From NCBI GenBank assembly GCA_035296965.1, contig DATGZX010000326.1, forward strand, positions 23,699 through 87,698: 64,000 nt of DNA. Direction: 5' to 3'. A program made the position numbers and the translations under genes. The notes beneath the pieces are model-generated. The model was not told where the DNA came from and did not search any database. It worked only from the letters and a program-made list of their open reading frames with translations. Shown one piece after another: positions 17,847 through 28,100 of the stretch (its first letter is position 1; the number at the start of each line of letters is the position of its first letter). This stretch comes from DATGZX01 sp035296965 (GTDB taxonomy: Bacteria > Planctomycetota > Planctomycetia > Gemmatales > Gemmataceae).

Positions 17847-20072
17847 TCAGCGTTCCGGTCTGGTAAGCACACGACGAAAATCGATCACGCGCTCCAGAAT
17901 GACGCCGTCGGGGCGATGCTCCAGTATCCAATCAACGTCTTCCAAAGCTCCGCGGCGATTGCCGTCCTGAAATCGAGCCGCGGCACGCATCAGGCGGTCG
18001 TCGCTGGCCTCAGGTGCGACGGCCAGGATCGCATCGAGATAACGCAGGGCCCCCTTCACATCGCCGTCCTCGCGCGTGGTGCCCATCAGGTTATGGAGCA
18101 TACGAACGATGACGAGCTTCTTGCCGACGGCAGCGAGCTGCTCATCCTTGGCAGGCTCGCCGGTCACAAGCTTCACGCGCCGCCGTGCATCCGCTTCGCT
18201 CAATGCCTGGCCGCCTTCGAACACGTCGATCAGCTGCGGCTCCCCTTTCGGTGGGATGTGCCTGACAAAGAAGTGGCCGGGTAGACCGACTCCTACGACC
18301 TTCAGGCCGATGCGCCGAGCAAGTTCCATGTACAGAACGCTCAGTGTGATTGGGATGCCTTCGCGATCGTCGATTACTTCGTTGAGGTAACTATTCGCCC
18401 GGCTGTAATAGTCTGTGCGGCTGCCGTGGAAACCATGTTCTTCGAAAAAGTATTTGTTCAGGGCGGCAAGCTTGGCCTTCTCGTTTGCATCCTTGGGGAT
18501 AGCGGCATTCAGTTCCCTGGCCATGCTATCGATGTCTCGGCGATAGGCCTCGACATCCAACTCATCGTTATCCAGCTTCGCTACCAACAGAGCGGCATGA
18601 ACGAGATCGATCGCCTCGTCTTTGGATTGGAGCACATGCAGCAGGTCCGCCTGTGTCCGCTTTTGATGAACAGCCAGAGCCAGTTCGCGAAGCTGGGCCG
18701 CTTGCTGGTCGAGCCGCTGCGCGCGCTCGCGCAATACGGCAATGCTCGCCGCCGCCTCCGGGGTCAGTGCGTCGATAAGCTCCGCCTGCGCTGGCTCTTG
18801 CGGCGCGCCCTTGGCGATTGTTCGATCGATGCGCTCGACCAGTTGGGCCGAGAGGCGAGCTCCCCGGATTTGTTTCGCCACCTGGAAGTCCTTGAACTCG
18901 GCGCGGGTTTCGCGGAACTTAGCCAGGCCGACCTGGCCTTCGGTAAGCCCGGTATCTTTCGATTCCGCCACCAGGTGGTCGTTGACGTAACAGCGTATCC
19001 TTTCCTTTTCGAGCCGGACCTTGAGCGTGTTCCAATCTCCCGGCCGATAGTAGGCACTCGGTTCCTGTTTAAGGATCTTCCAGGTAAAGACATCCGGGCC
19101 ATCGAAACGTGTGAGGCGCAGCTTGCCCGCGCTGGGATAGAACCCATAATGCTTGTCGCCGCCGTCTGCGTAAAACACCAGCCCGGCTGCCCCGGCTTCG
19201 TCGTCGAGCTTCACGGTCACCGCCACCTCATAGGGCACAGGCGGTGTGGCTTGGCGCGACAGACACAGCGACCTGCCGCCGAAGCCGGTGCCCAGGCCTT
19301 CCGCCACAATCCTGCCGGCCCGTTGCCTCCAGCGGGCGTCGAACACCGTTTTCCACTCGGCGGAGTCGAGCATGCCGATGGTGAGCCAGCGCGACATGGG
19401 AATCGGATTTGGCTTTTTGATCAGAGGCTTGAGCAAATTGATAGGCACGGCAAAGCCCACGTTTTGCGACAGCAGCGATTTCATCGTCAGGATGCCGTGC
19501 ACTTTTCCGTACATGTCCAGGAGGGGGCCGCCGCTGTTGCCCGGCTCGATGGGAATGGCCAATTGAATCATGGGCCGGCCGTCGATCTCACGTTTGGCCG
19601 AGGACACGACGCCGGAGACGACACTATGCGTCAACCCGAGCGGGTTGCCGACGGCGACAATCGCTTGACCGTCCTTCAAGCGGTCCGAGTCAGCCAGTTC
19701 CAAGGGAACGAGGTTCTTGGCATCGATGCGAATCACCGCCAGGTCCAGCGCGCGCTCGGAAGCATGCACGGAAGTGACGTCGTACGTCTTGCCGTCGGCC
19801 AGTTGTACCTTGATCGGCCGGGCTTCGCCGAGAACGTGAAAATTGGTGGCGATCAGGCCGTCTGCAGCAATGACAAATCCTGTGCCCAAACCCTGGCGCT
19901 TGCCGTCACGGCCGCTGAACGTAACCACCACGACCGACTTCCGGGCCGTCTCGGCGACTTGCTCCACGGATTTGGCCGGCTGCGCGGATTCAGCCGTTGC
20001 TCCGGCACGCGCCCATGCGGGCATGATGATGAATAAGGCGAAGACAAGAGCATGCAGACCACTACGCGGCAT
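17847..20072 (-). CDS. Secreted trypsin-like protease fused to a SirB1/transglutaminase-like domain
   Basis: A 741-residue exported protein. ATG 20072 has GGAG nine bases upstream and gives a clean signal ending at AWARA; a TTG at 20087 is weaker. Residues about 35-220 are an HtrA-type trypsin domain with intact triad H79 (TNFHV), D110 (ALDLAVI) and S180 (EPGNSGGPLLD). No PDZ domain is visible; instead a jellyroll/LamG-like region follows (FDARWRQRAGRIVAEG to YVNDHLVAESKDTGL). From about residue 500 comes a SirB1-type domain (RTDYYSRANSYLNEVIDDREG, GLPGHFFVRH) and a TPR-like tail. The combination is unusual. Confidence 0.87.
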   Translation of the reverse strand: MPRSGLHALVFALFIIMPAWARAGATAESAQPAKSVEQVAETARKSVVVVTFSGRDGKRQGLGTGFVIAADGLIATNFHVLGEARPIKVQLADGKTYDVTSVHASERALDLAVIRIDAKNLVPLELADSDRLKDGQAIVAVGNPLGLTHSVVSGVVSSAKREIDGRPMIQLAIPIEPGNSGGPLLDMYGKVHGILTMKSLLSQNVGFAVPINLLKPLIKKPNPIPMSRWLTIGMLDSAEWKTVFDARWRQRAGRIVAEGLGTGFGGRSLCLSRQATPPVPYEVAVTVKLDDEAGAAGLVFYADGGDKHYGFYPSAGKLRLTRFDGPDVFTWKILKQEPSAYYRPGDWNTLKVRLEKERIRCYVNDHLVAESKDTGLTEGQVGLAKFRETRAEFKDFQVAKQIRGARLSAQLVERIDRTIAKGAPQEPAQAELIDALTPEAAASIAVLRERAQRLDQQAAQLRELALAVHQKRTQADLLHVLQSKDEAIDLVHAALLVAKLDNDELDVEAYRRDIDSMARELNAAIPKDANEKAKLAALNKYFFEEHGFHGSRTDYYSRANSYLNEVIDDREGIPITLSVLYMELARRIGLKVVGVGLPGHFFVRHIPPKGEPQLIDVFEGGQALSEADARRRVKLVTGEPAKDEQLAAVGKKLVIVRMLHNLMGTTREDGDVKGALRYLDAILAVAPEASDDRLMRAAARFQDGNRRGALEDVDWILEHRPDGVILERVIDFRRVLTRPER

Positions 20073-20199
20073 GAAAAGACTCCGCAAACACTCAGCCGGA
20101 AGAACGCATCCCTTCGAGGCGTGCCAGATGGAACCACGAGGCGATCATGCTATTGTGACTTTAGCCGAGACAAAAAGCTATGCTGGGTCTGCGAGCTCG

Positions 20200-20352
20200 A
20201 TGAAGCTCAAGAAAGCCTGGAACAAGCTGCTGGTCAAGAATGCCAACTGGTTTGGCGGCTTTGGCTACTCGATCCGGCTTGGCGATCCGGATAGAGTGTT
20301 GAAATACGCACGGCGGCCGCAGTGGTCCGTGTTCATCCACCGCACGCCTTGA
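20200..20352 (+). CDS. Possible 50-residue protein
   Basis: Short plus-strand frame starting ATG at 20200 and reading MKLKKAWNKLLVKNANWFGG, then FGYSIRLGDPDRVLKYARRPQWSVFIH. The composition looks protein-like and differs from typical high-GC noise, but the ribosome site is poor (GCGAGC) and I cannot place it in a family. It lies between two genes that run in the opposite direction. It could equally be the residue of a longer gene. Confidence 0.3.
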   Translation: MKLKKAWNKLLVKNANWFGGFGYSIRLGDPDRVLKYARRPQWSVFIHRTP

Positions 20353-20428
20353 TGAATGGAACGGACCCTGTCCGTGCGCTGAATCGATGGCCGCGCCGGA
20401 TGCCTGCTGCGGTCATCGCAAAGGCCCG

Positions 20429-22213
20429 CTACTTCATCCTCAAGAAACCAAACGACGCGAACAAAGCGTACGTGTCCAGGCCGCCAAAATCGACCGGCAA
20501 GATCAGCGAGGCGCGCGTTTCGCTGCGGAAACAGTTGCCGTCGTCGGTGACCACCGAGACGTTCGGAAAGAGATGTTGTGTCACTTCGTACGCATTGGGA
20601 ACATTGCTCACATCGAACTTTGCTTCCGTTGCGAAACTCTCCACGAGGCCTCCAATCAGCGGCGCCAGTGAAAGAAATTGTCTGATCGTGGGGCTGGGAT
20701 CGGAAACCGAGATGGAAACGAATTCCTTGGGCAACTGGTCGAGCGTTGCCTGCATGCGCGGGTCGGCCTGCCAGGACGGCAGTGCCTTCGTGGCCCGCAG
20801 AATGAACCCATGCACGGCCTGGGGGAAATAGCTGAGAGCTATCCAGTCCTCATGGATGGCAAACGTGGGCACAAAAAGAAAGCCCTGTTGACGCACATGA
20901 ACCTCATACGTTTGCACGCCTTGATAAGCTCCCTTGCGCACGCGGACTTCCACGTTGACAAGTTTGCCCAGCGTCTTGGCAAGCTGTTCGAGCGCCGCCG
21001 TCAGTTTTTTGGCATCCTTGACCTTAAAGAGATAGGTTTGCCCGAACACGAATGGTCCCTCCGCGCTTGCGGTGTATTGCACAAACCGGGAGCCGAGAGC
21101 GCCGAGCAGATCGTCGCGGAGATTGATGCCGAGAAAGTTATCCGCAAGCTTGAGATAGTCTTTGACGTGAGGTGCGCTGTCAGGTGAGAACAGCGCGACC
21201 ACGCTTTCGGCAACCTTCAGGCTGGCGTCGTAGAAAAGGCCCGGATCGAAGTTGGTGGCCGACCAGCTTAGAGCGTCCGGCGGGATGGGAGGCAGCTCGG
21301 CCAATCGAAACGGCTTGCTGCTGAGGGCCAGAAGAAGACCTCGGCGCGGCTGCGGCGCTTCGAGTTCCGAGAGCGTACGCTCGGCCGCTCCGGCGAATCC
21401 CGAATAGAACGTCCAGCTCTTGAGGTCGTCCAGGCCTACGTCCGTAATCAGTTTGGAGACTTCCTTGCTGCGCGATTTGGCGATCCGAACCAAGGCCGCG
21501 ACGTCGACAAACGCGCGGGCGCCGGTCTCGAAGCCGTTGAATCCTTGAACTCTCTTGAAAAGCGGGTTTTCAGGAAGATGCTTGGTCGCATCGAGCATGC
21601 GCCGGATGGCTGCGTCCGGCTGGTCCGTGCCGACGCTGATCACCGCATGCTTGCCCTCTACCCACCAGCTGGCATGAACCGGCCCCATGTTCAAATAATG
21701 CACGGCCCGGCCAGCAACTTTGAGTTCCTTGGCATCGATGTCTGCCAGGCTGGTCAGCAAATGAAGCGTCCCGAAGAGCGGCGCCGCGGTCGGCCCGGCG
21801 TCGGGCACGATGAGCATCAGCTGGGCGGCCGGCGGCTCGAGGCTGCGCACCTCGACGCCGATGATGACGCCATGCTTGGCAAGGAGCGGCAGCAACTTGG
21901 GAGCTTCCGTCGCATCGACCTGGATCTGCTGCAAGCGGGCGGGCGGCACGCCTTTCAGCAGCTGACCGGAGGTCAGCAACGAGCCGGAGTAATCCTGCAA
22001 TTGGGTCACAACGGCGGAGAGGAATTTGCCCGTGTCTCCTTGCAGCATTTTCCCCAGGGCAGTCTGCAAATAGGCGGCCCGATGCGCATCGACGCCGTCC
22101 CAGCGAGCGTACACCTGGGTGCCGGCCGGCAACAAGTTCTCCGGTATGTCCTGAGCCCTGGCCAGTCCTGAGGCGGTGCACAGGAAAAGAACCAGCGTGC
22201 TGCGCAGAAACAT
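20429..22213 (-). CDS. Secreted hypothetical protein, DUF3352-like
   Basis: About 594 residues with a clear signal peptide (MFLRSTLVLFLCTASGLARAQ). ATG 22213 has AGGAG eight bases upstream; a longer frame to 22309 would bury the signal. The mature part begins DIPENLLPAGTQVYARWDGVD and alternates helices with strands in the way of DUF3352-like periplasmic proteins, including ARAFVDVAALVRIAKSRSKEV and FLGINLRDDLLGALGSRFVQY. Function is unknown. It is followed, in the opposite direction, by small or unrelated genes, so no operon partner is evident. Confidence 0.75.
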   Translation of the reverse strand: MFLRSTLVLFLCTASGLARAQDIPENLLPAGTQVYARWDGVDAHRAAYLQTALGKMLQGDTGKFLSAVVTQLQDYSGSLLTSGQLLKGVPPARLQQIQVDATEAPKLLPLLAKHGVIIGVEVRSLEPPAAQLMLIVPDAGPTAAPLFGTLHLLTSLADIDAKELKVAGRAVHYLNMGPVHASWWVEGKHAVISVGTDQPDAAIRRMLDATKHLPENPLFKRVQGFNGFETGARAFVDVAALVRIAKSRSKEVSKLITDVGLDDLKSWTFYSGFAGAAERTLSELEAPQPRRGLLLALSSKPFRLAELPPIPPDALSWSATNFDPGLFYDASLKVAESVVALFSPDSAPHVKDYLKLADNFLGINLRDDLLGALGSRFVQYTASAEGPFVFGQTYLFKVKDAKKLTAALEQLAKTLGKLVNVEVRVRKGAYQGVQTYEVHVRQQGFLFVPTFAIHEDWIALSYFPQAVHGFILRATKALPSWQADPRMQATLDQLPKEFVSISVSDPSPTIRQFLSLAPLIGGLVESFATEAKFDVSNVPNAYEVTQHLFPNVSVVTDDGNCFRSETRASLILPVDFGGLDTYALFASFGFLRMK

Positions 22214-22488
22214 GACAGGCTCCTTGTCGAGGGTGAACGGACAGGCTCGATGCCATTTCTCGAACGTTCCGCCAGTATGGCGCGTGGCGAGGCAACGGGC
22301 AAGCGCCAAGTTCCGGGGCCGCGATTCCGCAATTCCTCGATCACGAGTTTAATTCCACGGTGGCTGGCATGCCCTTGGCCTATCCAGCCCGGAGGGCTGA
22401 ATGTCTCTTGTGGCCGGCCGCGGTTGGCTGTTTACTCTTGTAATGCCGCAGATGCTAACCTCAACAGGCCACTGGCTGGGAGAACGAC

Positions 22489-23364
22489 ATGACAAGCCGA
22501 GCGCGTCAGGAATACCGCTATGAGAAGCTCACTTGGCCGGAGATCAACGACGCCATCGAGATGGGCAAGGTGTGTGTCGTGCCATGTGGCTCAGTAGAGC
22601 AGCACGGGCCGCATCTGCCGCTCGATGTTGACATCGTCTGCCCGCAGGGCATCGCCTTCGGCGCCGGTCGAGAAATCCCGGAGAAGATCCTGATCCTGCC
22701 GCCAGTGTGGTACGGCTACACGGGGCACGTCATGGATTTCCCGGGGACCATCAACACGCACTATGAGACGTTCATTCATCAGGTGCTCGACATCACTCAA
22801 TCGCTGGCTTACCACGGGTTCAAGAAGATCATCCTGCTAAACGGTCACGGCTCCAACATGCCGAACCTCGATTTGGCCGCACGCCGCACGAACCTCGAAA
22901 CCGACGCCGAGTGCGTTCTGGTCGCCTGGTGGAACCTACTTACGGTGGACAAGGAGTTCTTGCCGCACTGGCGACAGAGCAAATTCCCCGGCGGCTGCGC
23001 CCATGCGTGCGAGTTGGAAACGTCGCTTTATCTCTACCTCGACGAGGCCCACGTGCACAAAGATAAAATCAAGAACGGCACAATCAGTTTCAACGAAGAC
23101 AACAGCCCGTTCAATTACGTCGACCTGTTCGGCCAAGGCGCCGCCACAATCATCTCCTGGACGAGCAGCTACTCCGAATCGGGCGTCCTCGGAGAGCCGG
23201 AGCTGGCGACGGCAGAAAAAGGCAGGCAGGTGTACGAGGAAGCCGTGAAGCAACTCGTTCGGTTCGTGATGTATTTCAAAGACCGGCCGTGCGATCTGCG
23301 CCGCGATCGCCATCGGCAGCCGCCTACTATGCCGATGCCTTGGAATCAGCGGCCCGTCCGCTGA
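22489..23364 (+). CDS. Creatininase-family metal-dependent amidohydrolase
   Basis: A 291-residue cytoplasmic protein with the family's metal-site motifs: PCGSVEQHGPHLPLDVD near residue 40, GYTGHVMDFPGTI, and LLNGHGSNMPNLDLAARR. Members hydrolyse cyclic or linear amides (creatinine, formamidopyrimidines) or trim the mycofactocin peptide (MftE). No mycofactocin genes are nearby, so substrate is undefined. The ATG follows GGGAGAACGAC. It converges with the methyltransferase gene, whose stop is 29 bases away. Confidence 0.88.
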   Translation: MTSRARQEYRYEKLTWPEINDAIEMGKVCVVPCGSVEQHGPHLPLDVDIVCPQGIAFGAGREIPEKILILPPVWYGYTGHVMDFPGTINTHYETFIHQVLDITQSLAYHGFKKIILLNGHGSNMPNLDLAARRTNLETDAECVLVAWWNLLTVDKEFLPHWRQSKFPGGCAHACELETSLYLYLDEAHVHKDKIKNGTISFNEDNSPFNYVDLFGQGAATIISWTSSYSESGVLGEPELATAEKGRQVYEEAVKQLVRFVMYFKDRPCDLRRDRHRQPPTMPMPWNQRPVR

Positions 23365-23392
23365 ACGGCGCCCGGCGCCGTGATCGACGACC

Positions 23393-24529
23393 TCAGGCAA
23401 TCTCGTACTTGAGCAACCGGCAGGGGATTTTGCCGTTGAAGAGGGGCACCTGCTCCGTCGGTTGCAAGCCAATGAAACTGGCAAGGCGGGCGTTGCCGGT
23501 CATGACAAAAATCTTCCAGCCCTGACAGAGGTCCTTGAATACCTCGCCCAGGGTCTTGTAGAGAAGTTTGAGATCCTGTTCCTCGCCCAGGCGTTCCCCA
23601 TACGGCGGATTGCAAATAAGGGTCCCCGGCTGCTCTGCGGGCGGTCGAAAATCACGAACATCCCGGACCGCGAACTTTACGAGATGGCCGATCCCAGCAG
23701 ATTTGGCATTCTTGATCGAGAAGGCGATCGCGTCCTTGCGGACATCGGAACCGACGATAGGGGCCGGCAATTGTTTCAGGACGCCGCGCCGGGCGTCGTC
23801 CCGCAGCTCCGTCCACAGTGCCACGTCAAAATCCATCCAGCCCTGAAAGCCGAAGCGCCGGCGCGTCAATCCAGGCGGACGCCGCAGGGCGATCCAGGCA
23901 GCTTCAATGGGTAAGGTTCCCGAACCGCAAAGCGGATCTACAAACGGCGTGTTGCCCTGCCAGCCGCTCAACAAGACAAGGGCAGCTGCCAGCGCTTCAT
24001 TGAGCGGAGCCTTCGTCAAAATGGGACGGTAGCCGCGCTTGTGCAGGGATTCCCCGGAGCTGTCCAGGCTAAGCACTGCCTGGTCGCGGTAAATGTGGAG
24101 GTTCAGGCCGACCATCGGCAGTTCGACATCGACGCTGGGCCGGCGACCGCAGCGCTCGACGAATTGATCGCAAATCGCGTCCTTGACCTTCAAGGCGGCG
24201 TACATCGAGTGCGTGATCTGCGAGTCGCGCACGTTACAGTCCACGGCCAGGGTATGGTCGGGTGTGAGATACTTCTGCCAGTCGATCGTGCGTACCGCAT
24301 CGTACAATCCTTCGGGCGATTCCACGTGCGCATCCAAAACCTGAAGAAGTACTCGGATGGCGGTCCGCAACCACAGGTTGGCCCGGTACAACAGGGCTTG
24401 ATCGCCGGAGAAATGCACGCCGCCGCGCCCTGGCTGAACTTCTGAGGCTCCAAGATCGCCAAGCTCGCGGGCCAGGACTGGCTCAATTCCTCGGGCACAG
24501 GTTGCAAAAAAGTTATGCTGCAAAGTCAC
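23393..24529 (-). CDS. rlmL: THUMP-domain 23S rRNA guanine-N2 methyltransferase, RlmL type
   Basis: A 378-residue protein matching the first half of E. coli RlmKL. It opens FFATCARGIEPVLARELGDLG, has a THUMP RNA-binding region at about 45-160, then a Rossmann methyltransferase with FVDPLCGSGTLPIEAA for SAM and the catalytic NPPYGERLG. It should make m2G2445 in 23S rRNA or an equivalent mark. The GTG start at 24529 is backed by GAGGA; no upstream ATG is in frame. The RlmK-like second methyltransferase domain of the fused enterobacterial protein is absent, as in many other bacteria. Confidence 0.88.
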   Translation of the reverse strand: MTLQHNFFATCARGIEPVLARELGDLGASEVQPGRGGVHFSGDQALLYRANLWLRTAIRVLLQVLDAHVESPEGLYDAVRTIDWQKYLTPDHTLAVDCNVRDSQITHSMYAALKVKDAICDQFVERCGRRPSVDVELPMVGLNLHIYRDQAVLSLDSSGESLHKRGYRPILTKAPLNEALAAALVLLSGWQGNTPFVDPLCGSGTLPIEAAWIALRRPPGLTRRRFGFQGWMDFDVALWTELRDDARRGVLKQLPAPIVGSDVRKDAIAFSIKNAKSAGIGHLVKFAVRDVRDFRPPAEQPGTLICNPPYGERLGEEQDLKLLYKTLGEVFKDLCQGWKIFVMTGNARLASFIGLQPTEQVPLFNGKIPCRLLKYEIA

Positions 24530-24548
24530 CGTTCCTCTTTCATGTTGC

Positions 24549-24687
24549 TATACTGAGCGCGGTCAAGAATGAGACATCGCCACGTAGCCGCATTCGCCTG
24601 AATGCGGGATATTTCACGCAGTTTTCCCCGCATTCTGGCGAATAGGGCTACGGCCTATTGGGATCATTCTTGACCGCGCGCCGTATA
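24549..24687. mobile_element. MITE-like element, copy 1
   Basis: A 139-bp element bounded by 24-base terminal inverted repeats, 21 of 24 matching: TATACTGAGCGCGGTCAAGA at the left and its counterpart ending at 24687. Inside is a second inverted pair, GTAGCCGCATTCGCC at 24584 onward and its complement ending at 24651. A second copy lies at 44547-44678. Ends reading TA-TACTG...CxGTA-TA fit TA target duplication, as for IS630/Tc1-type transposases. No transposase is encoded. Confidence 0.75.
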
Positions 24688-25156
24688 ACCCGATGGAATC
24701 GCGTCCTTGCCTCCCATGTCCAAAAGCATCCTATGGCCGCTCGGGAAACTTGGTGAATTCGGCAACCTCGCCAAAGACAGCGGAACCGCTAGGTCGGCGC
24801 GGTCGAGCGCCTGCACAAGTGGCATGCGAACCTCCTCGCTGCATGAATCGCGCAAGCCATGTCCATGACTGGACTAGAGTTCGGTAGTGACGCTTGCCCG
24901 TCACGACTTTTCACCTGTTCAATTGACAGGCGCGCTTTGGCTGCGTTATAGTTTTTCTATCGTTGCGGTTCGCGCTTTCCTCCCCTCCTCTCATTTCTTT
25001 AGCCTGGGGAAGGAAAACAGGCCCTTCGGCAAGCATCCCTCTCGGTTGAAGCGAAGGGCGGCCTTTACTGCGGGAACCGAGCGGGATGGAGTCCAGCGGC
25101 GATGAACGAGCGCGGCACCCAGGAGGGGCGGGTTAGCAACCCGTTTTCAACCTTTC
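24688..25156. other. Intergenic region upstream of the large kinase
   Basis: About 470 bases from the MITE-like element to the kinase. No gene that I can support. A GGAGGGG sequence lies near 25121-25128, too far from the chosen kinase ATG to serve it comfortably. Confidence 0.35.
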
Positions 25157-28100
25157 ATGCCTGATCCAAGGGGAGAGCCGATCAGTCCTCGAAACGTCGA
25201 TGACCAGCTTCAGGGTGCGCCTTCGCCTCCCGTCGCGTCCGAGTTGCAATCGACTCAGGCGCGAGGGCTTTTCCCTGCTTCGGCCCTCGAATCGACAGAC
25301 AATGCTCCGACCATTATTACTCGTGGCAACCAAACTCCCGCCATGACTGAGGACGGTGTGGCTGGGGTGTTGCGTGGCCGCAAGTTGGGCCATTTTGAGC
25401 TGGTGGAAACGATCGGCGTCGGTGGCATGGCTGCGGTGATTCGTGCCCGCGACACGCAGCTCGACCGCAACGTGGCGCTGAAAATTTTGCCGCCGGAAAT
25501 GGCCCGCGATCCGGAAAACGTCCGTCGGTTTCATCAGGAAGCCCGTGCTGCCGCCAAGCTGGATCACGAGAATATCGCGAGGGTATTCTTCTGCGGCGAG
25601 GACCAGGGACTGCACTTCATCGCCTTTGAATTTGTGGAAGGCGAAAACCTGCGTGTCCTGTTGGAACGGCGGGGACGCATCCCCGTTGCGGAAGCGCTCC
25701 GCTACATGCTTCAAGTTGCCACAGGACTGGCTCATGCCGCGGAGCGCGGCGTGGTACACCGCGACATCAAGCCCTCGAATATCATCATCAGCCCCAATGG
25801 CCGGGCCAAGATCGTCGACATGGGCCTGGCCCGCAGCTTGGAACCGCACATCGACGGCAACCTGACCCAATCCGGCGTTACACTCGGTACCTTCGACTAT
25901 ATCTCGCCAGAGCAAGCACTCGAACCGCGTGAAGCGGACGTGCGCAGCGACATCTACTCCCTTGGCTGCACTTTCTACCACATGTTGACCGGGACCCCCC
26001 CGGTGCCCGAAGGGACCGCCGCAAAGAAACTGCACCACCATCAGCACATCGACCCCGCCGATCCGCGGCAGCTGAATCCGGAAATCCCGGACGAACTCGC
26101 CGCTCTCCTGGCGCGCATGATGGCAAAGGACCCGAAGGCCCGTTACCAGCGCCCGGAAGAGCTGGTACAGCACCTAGCCGTCCTGGCCCGCAAACTCGGT
26201 GCTATCACGGAGATCCCGGATACGATCGTGTTTGCCCATCCGCCATTGCCAACCCCTTCGCGGGTGCGGCCGATGGCGATGACCGTGGCAGCCGTATTGG
26301 GTTTGATCGCATTAGTCGCGGTTCTGGGGCCAAACACTGGTCCATCGACCATCTCCCCGCCGAATTCTCAGGCGCAGCATCCACAACAAGGCGCGCTCGA
26401 TACCTCGAAAGATTTGAAAACTGTTCCGCTGGCCGCGTCCGGACCTGAGCAGAACGAGCCAGTTCCCTCGGCCAACAAGCCTGACACTCCGACATGGCGT
26501 GCCGGTGATGCTAAATCCCTGGCCGAGTTCCTCAAGGACAACGCGGTGGGCAGAGTGTATCTGACCAAGGACATCGAACTAACGCATGCGGATCAGTTGA
26601 GGTTCCAGGGCGAAAACTTGATTATCGAATCAGTCGAGTCCGACCCGGCAAAGATGCCGACCATTCGGCTTCGCTACGTCCCAGACCAGTCCAGGGCCCC
26701 GTGCGCTGCCCTCACCGTGCAGAGCGGCACTGTAAGAATAAAACAGGTTCGTTTCGAGATCGACGCCCACGATGCCCCGGAAATCGAGATGAGCGCAATC
26801 GCAATCGAGGGCGGGCGTCTCGACATCGAGAAATGCGAGTTTGACGATAAGGACCTCCAGGGCCCATTCCAGGGGCGCTTGAGTTCCATCCGTGCGAAAT
26901 ATACCTGGGCCGGGATACCAAGTCTCTTCGTCACCGAAAGCTATTTCGGTCCGAGCCAGCATGCGTTAAGTCTCACCGGTCCTGCCACCGTTCGGGCAAA
27001 ACAATGTGCTTTTGCGCCGCAAAGGGTTTCCGTCGTCGATCTTGATCGCGCCGAAAATCCGATCGCGGAGCCTGCTGCGGTAACTATGGTCCGCTGCTCG
27101 GCTCATGTCGCCTCAGGAAGCGTGTTCCGAGTGAATGAGGGTGCCGCTTGCCGGCTCAATGTGGAGAACTGCATTATCTCCGGCCCAATAGAGGAGCTGC
27201 CGGACCAGGGCGGGCCTGCCCTGGTCCAACAGTCCGACAATGTGAACTTTCATTACACGGGTTCAGGCAACCGTTACTACAGGCTGAAATACCTGTTGAT
27301 GAGTTCGCCAGGCCGGGAACCCTGGCAAAGGGCGGGCAGCTTTAGCGAGTTCCGACGAAGTTTTGGCGTCGACGACGATGCAACAACATCCGTCGAGTTG
27401 AAGGAGAGTCCCTGGGAGAGCCCTGCACCACTGCAAGCCCTACAGGAGAACAAGCTTAGCCTGGCATTTCGTGTCGATCCCCGGAACCCGCTCCTGAGGC
27501 AAAAGGATACGGTGATCGGGGTCGATACGTGCGTTTGGGGTAAGTCGTCGTACGACAAGCTGCCTCCGTTACCGGAGACGAAGCCCCAGGACATCGCCGG
27601 CAAGTTCGAGAGAATCGTCGATCCGAGCATTCAGGAGGCCGCGAACAACACCTACAGATCCCTGAGACAAGCGCTCGAGGACATCCCGCCGGGAACCGTC
27701 ATCTTGATCAAGCAAGATGGTCTCATGAAGGTCGAGCCGGTGCGCCTGGAAAAAGCAGGGACCGACGTTACGATCAGGCCCTACAGGAATTTTCATCCTA
27801 TTCTGACAATAGGTCAGACCACGGATTCGGATGCGGCTCTCTTTCGAGTCTACGATGGGCAACTCCGGCTCGAGCAGCTCGAATTCCATCTCAAGCCCGT
27901 TCGTTCCGAGTTCAGGGCCCAGACCATCGTTGCCGTGATGGGAGACGGCGGCTGCACATTCAAAGATTGTGTCGCAACCCTGGAGGAGGGACGTGAGGTC
28001 CCCTTATCCGTGGTGACGCTGGCAGACCCAACCGGCATCATGAAGATGGGACCGCTAACCGTTCCCCAGCAAATCCCCAACATCCGTTTGGAGAACTGTA

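Noticed and set aside
18426..20036. Open frame of about 536 codons on the plus strand inside the protease/SirB1 gene
   Set aside because: The minus strand carries a signal peptide, an intact catalytic triad and a SirB1 domain; the plus frame has none of these.
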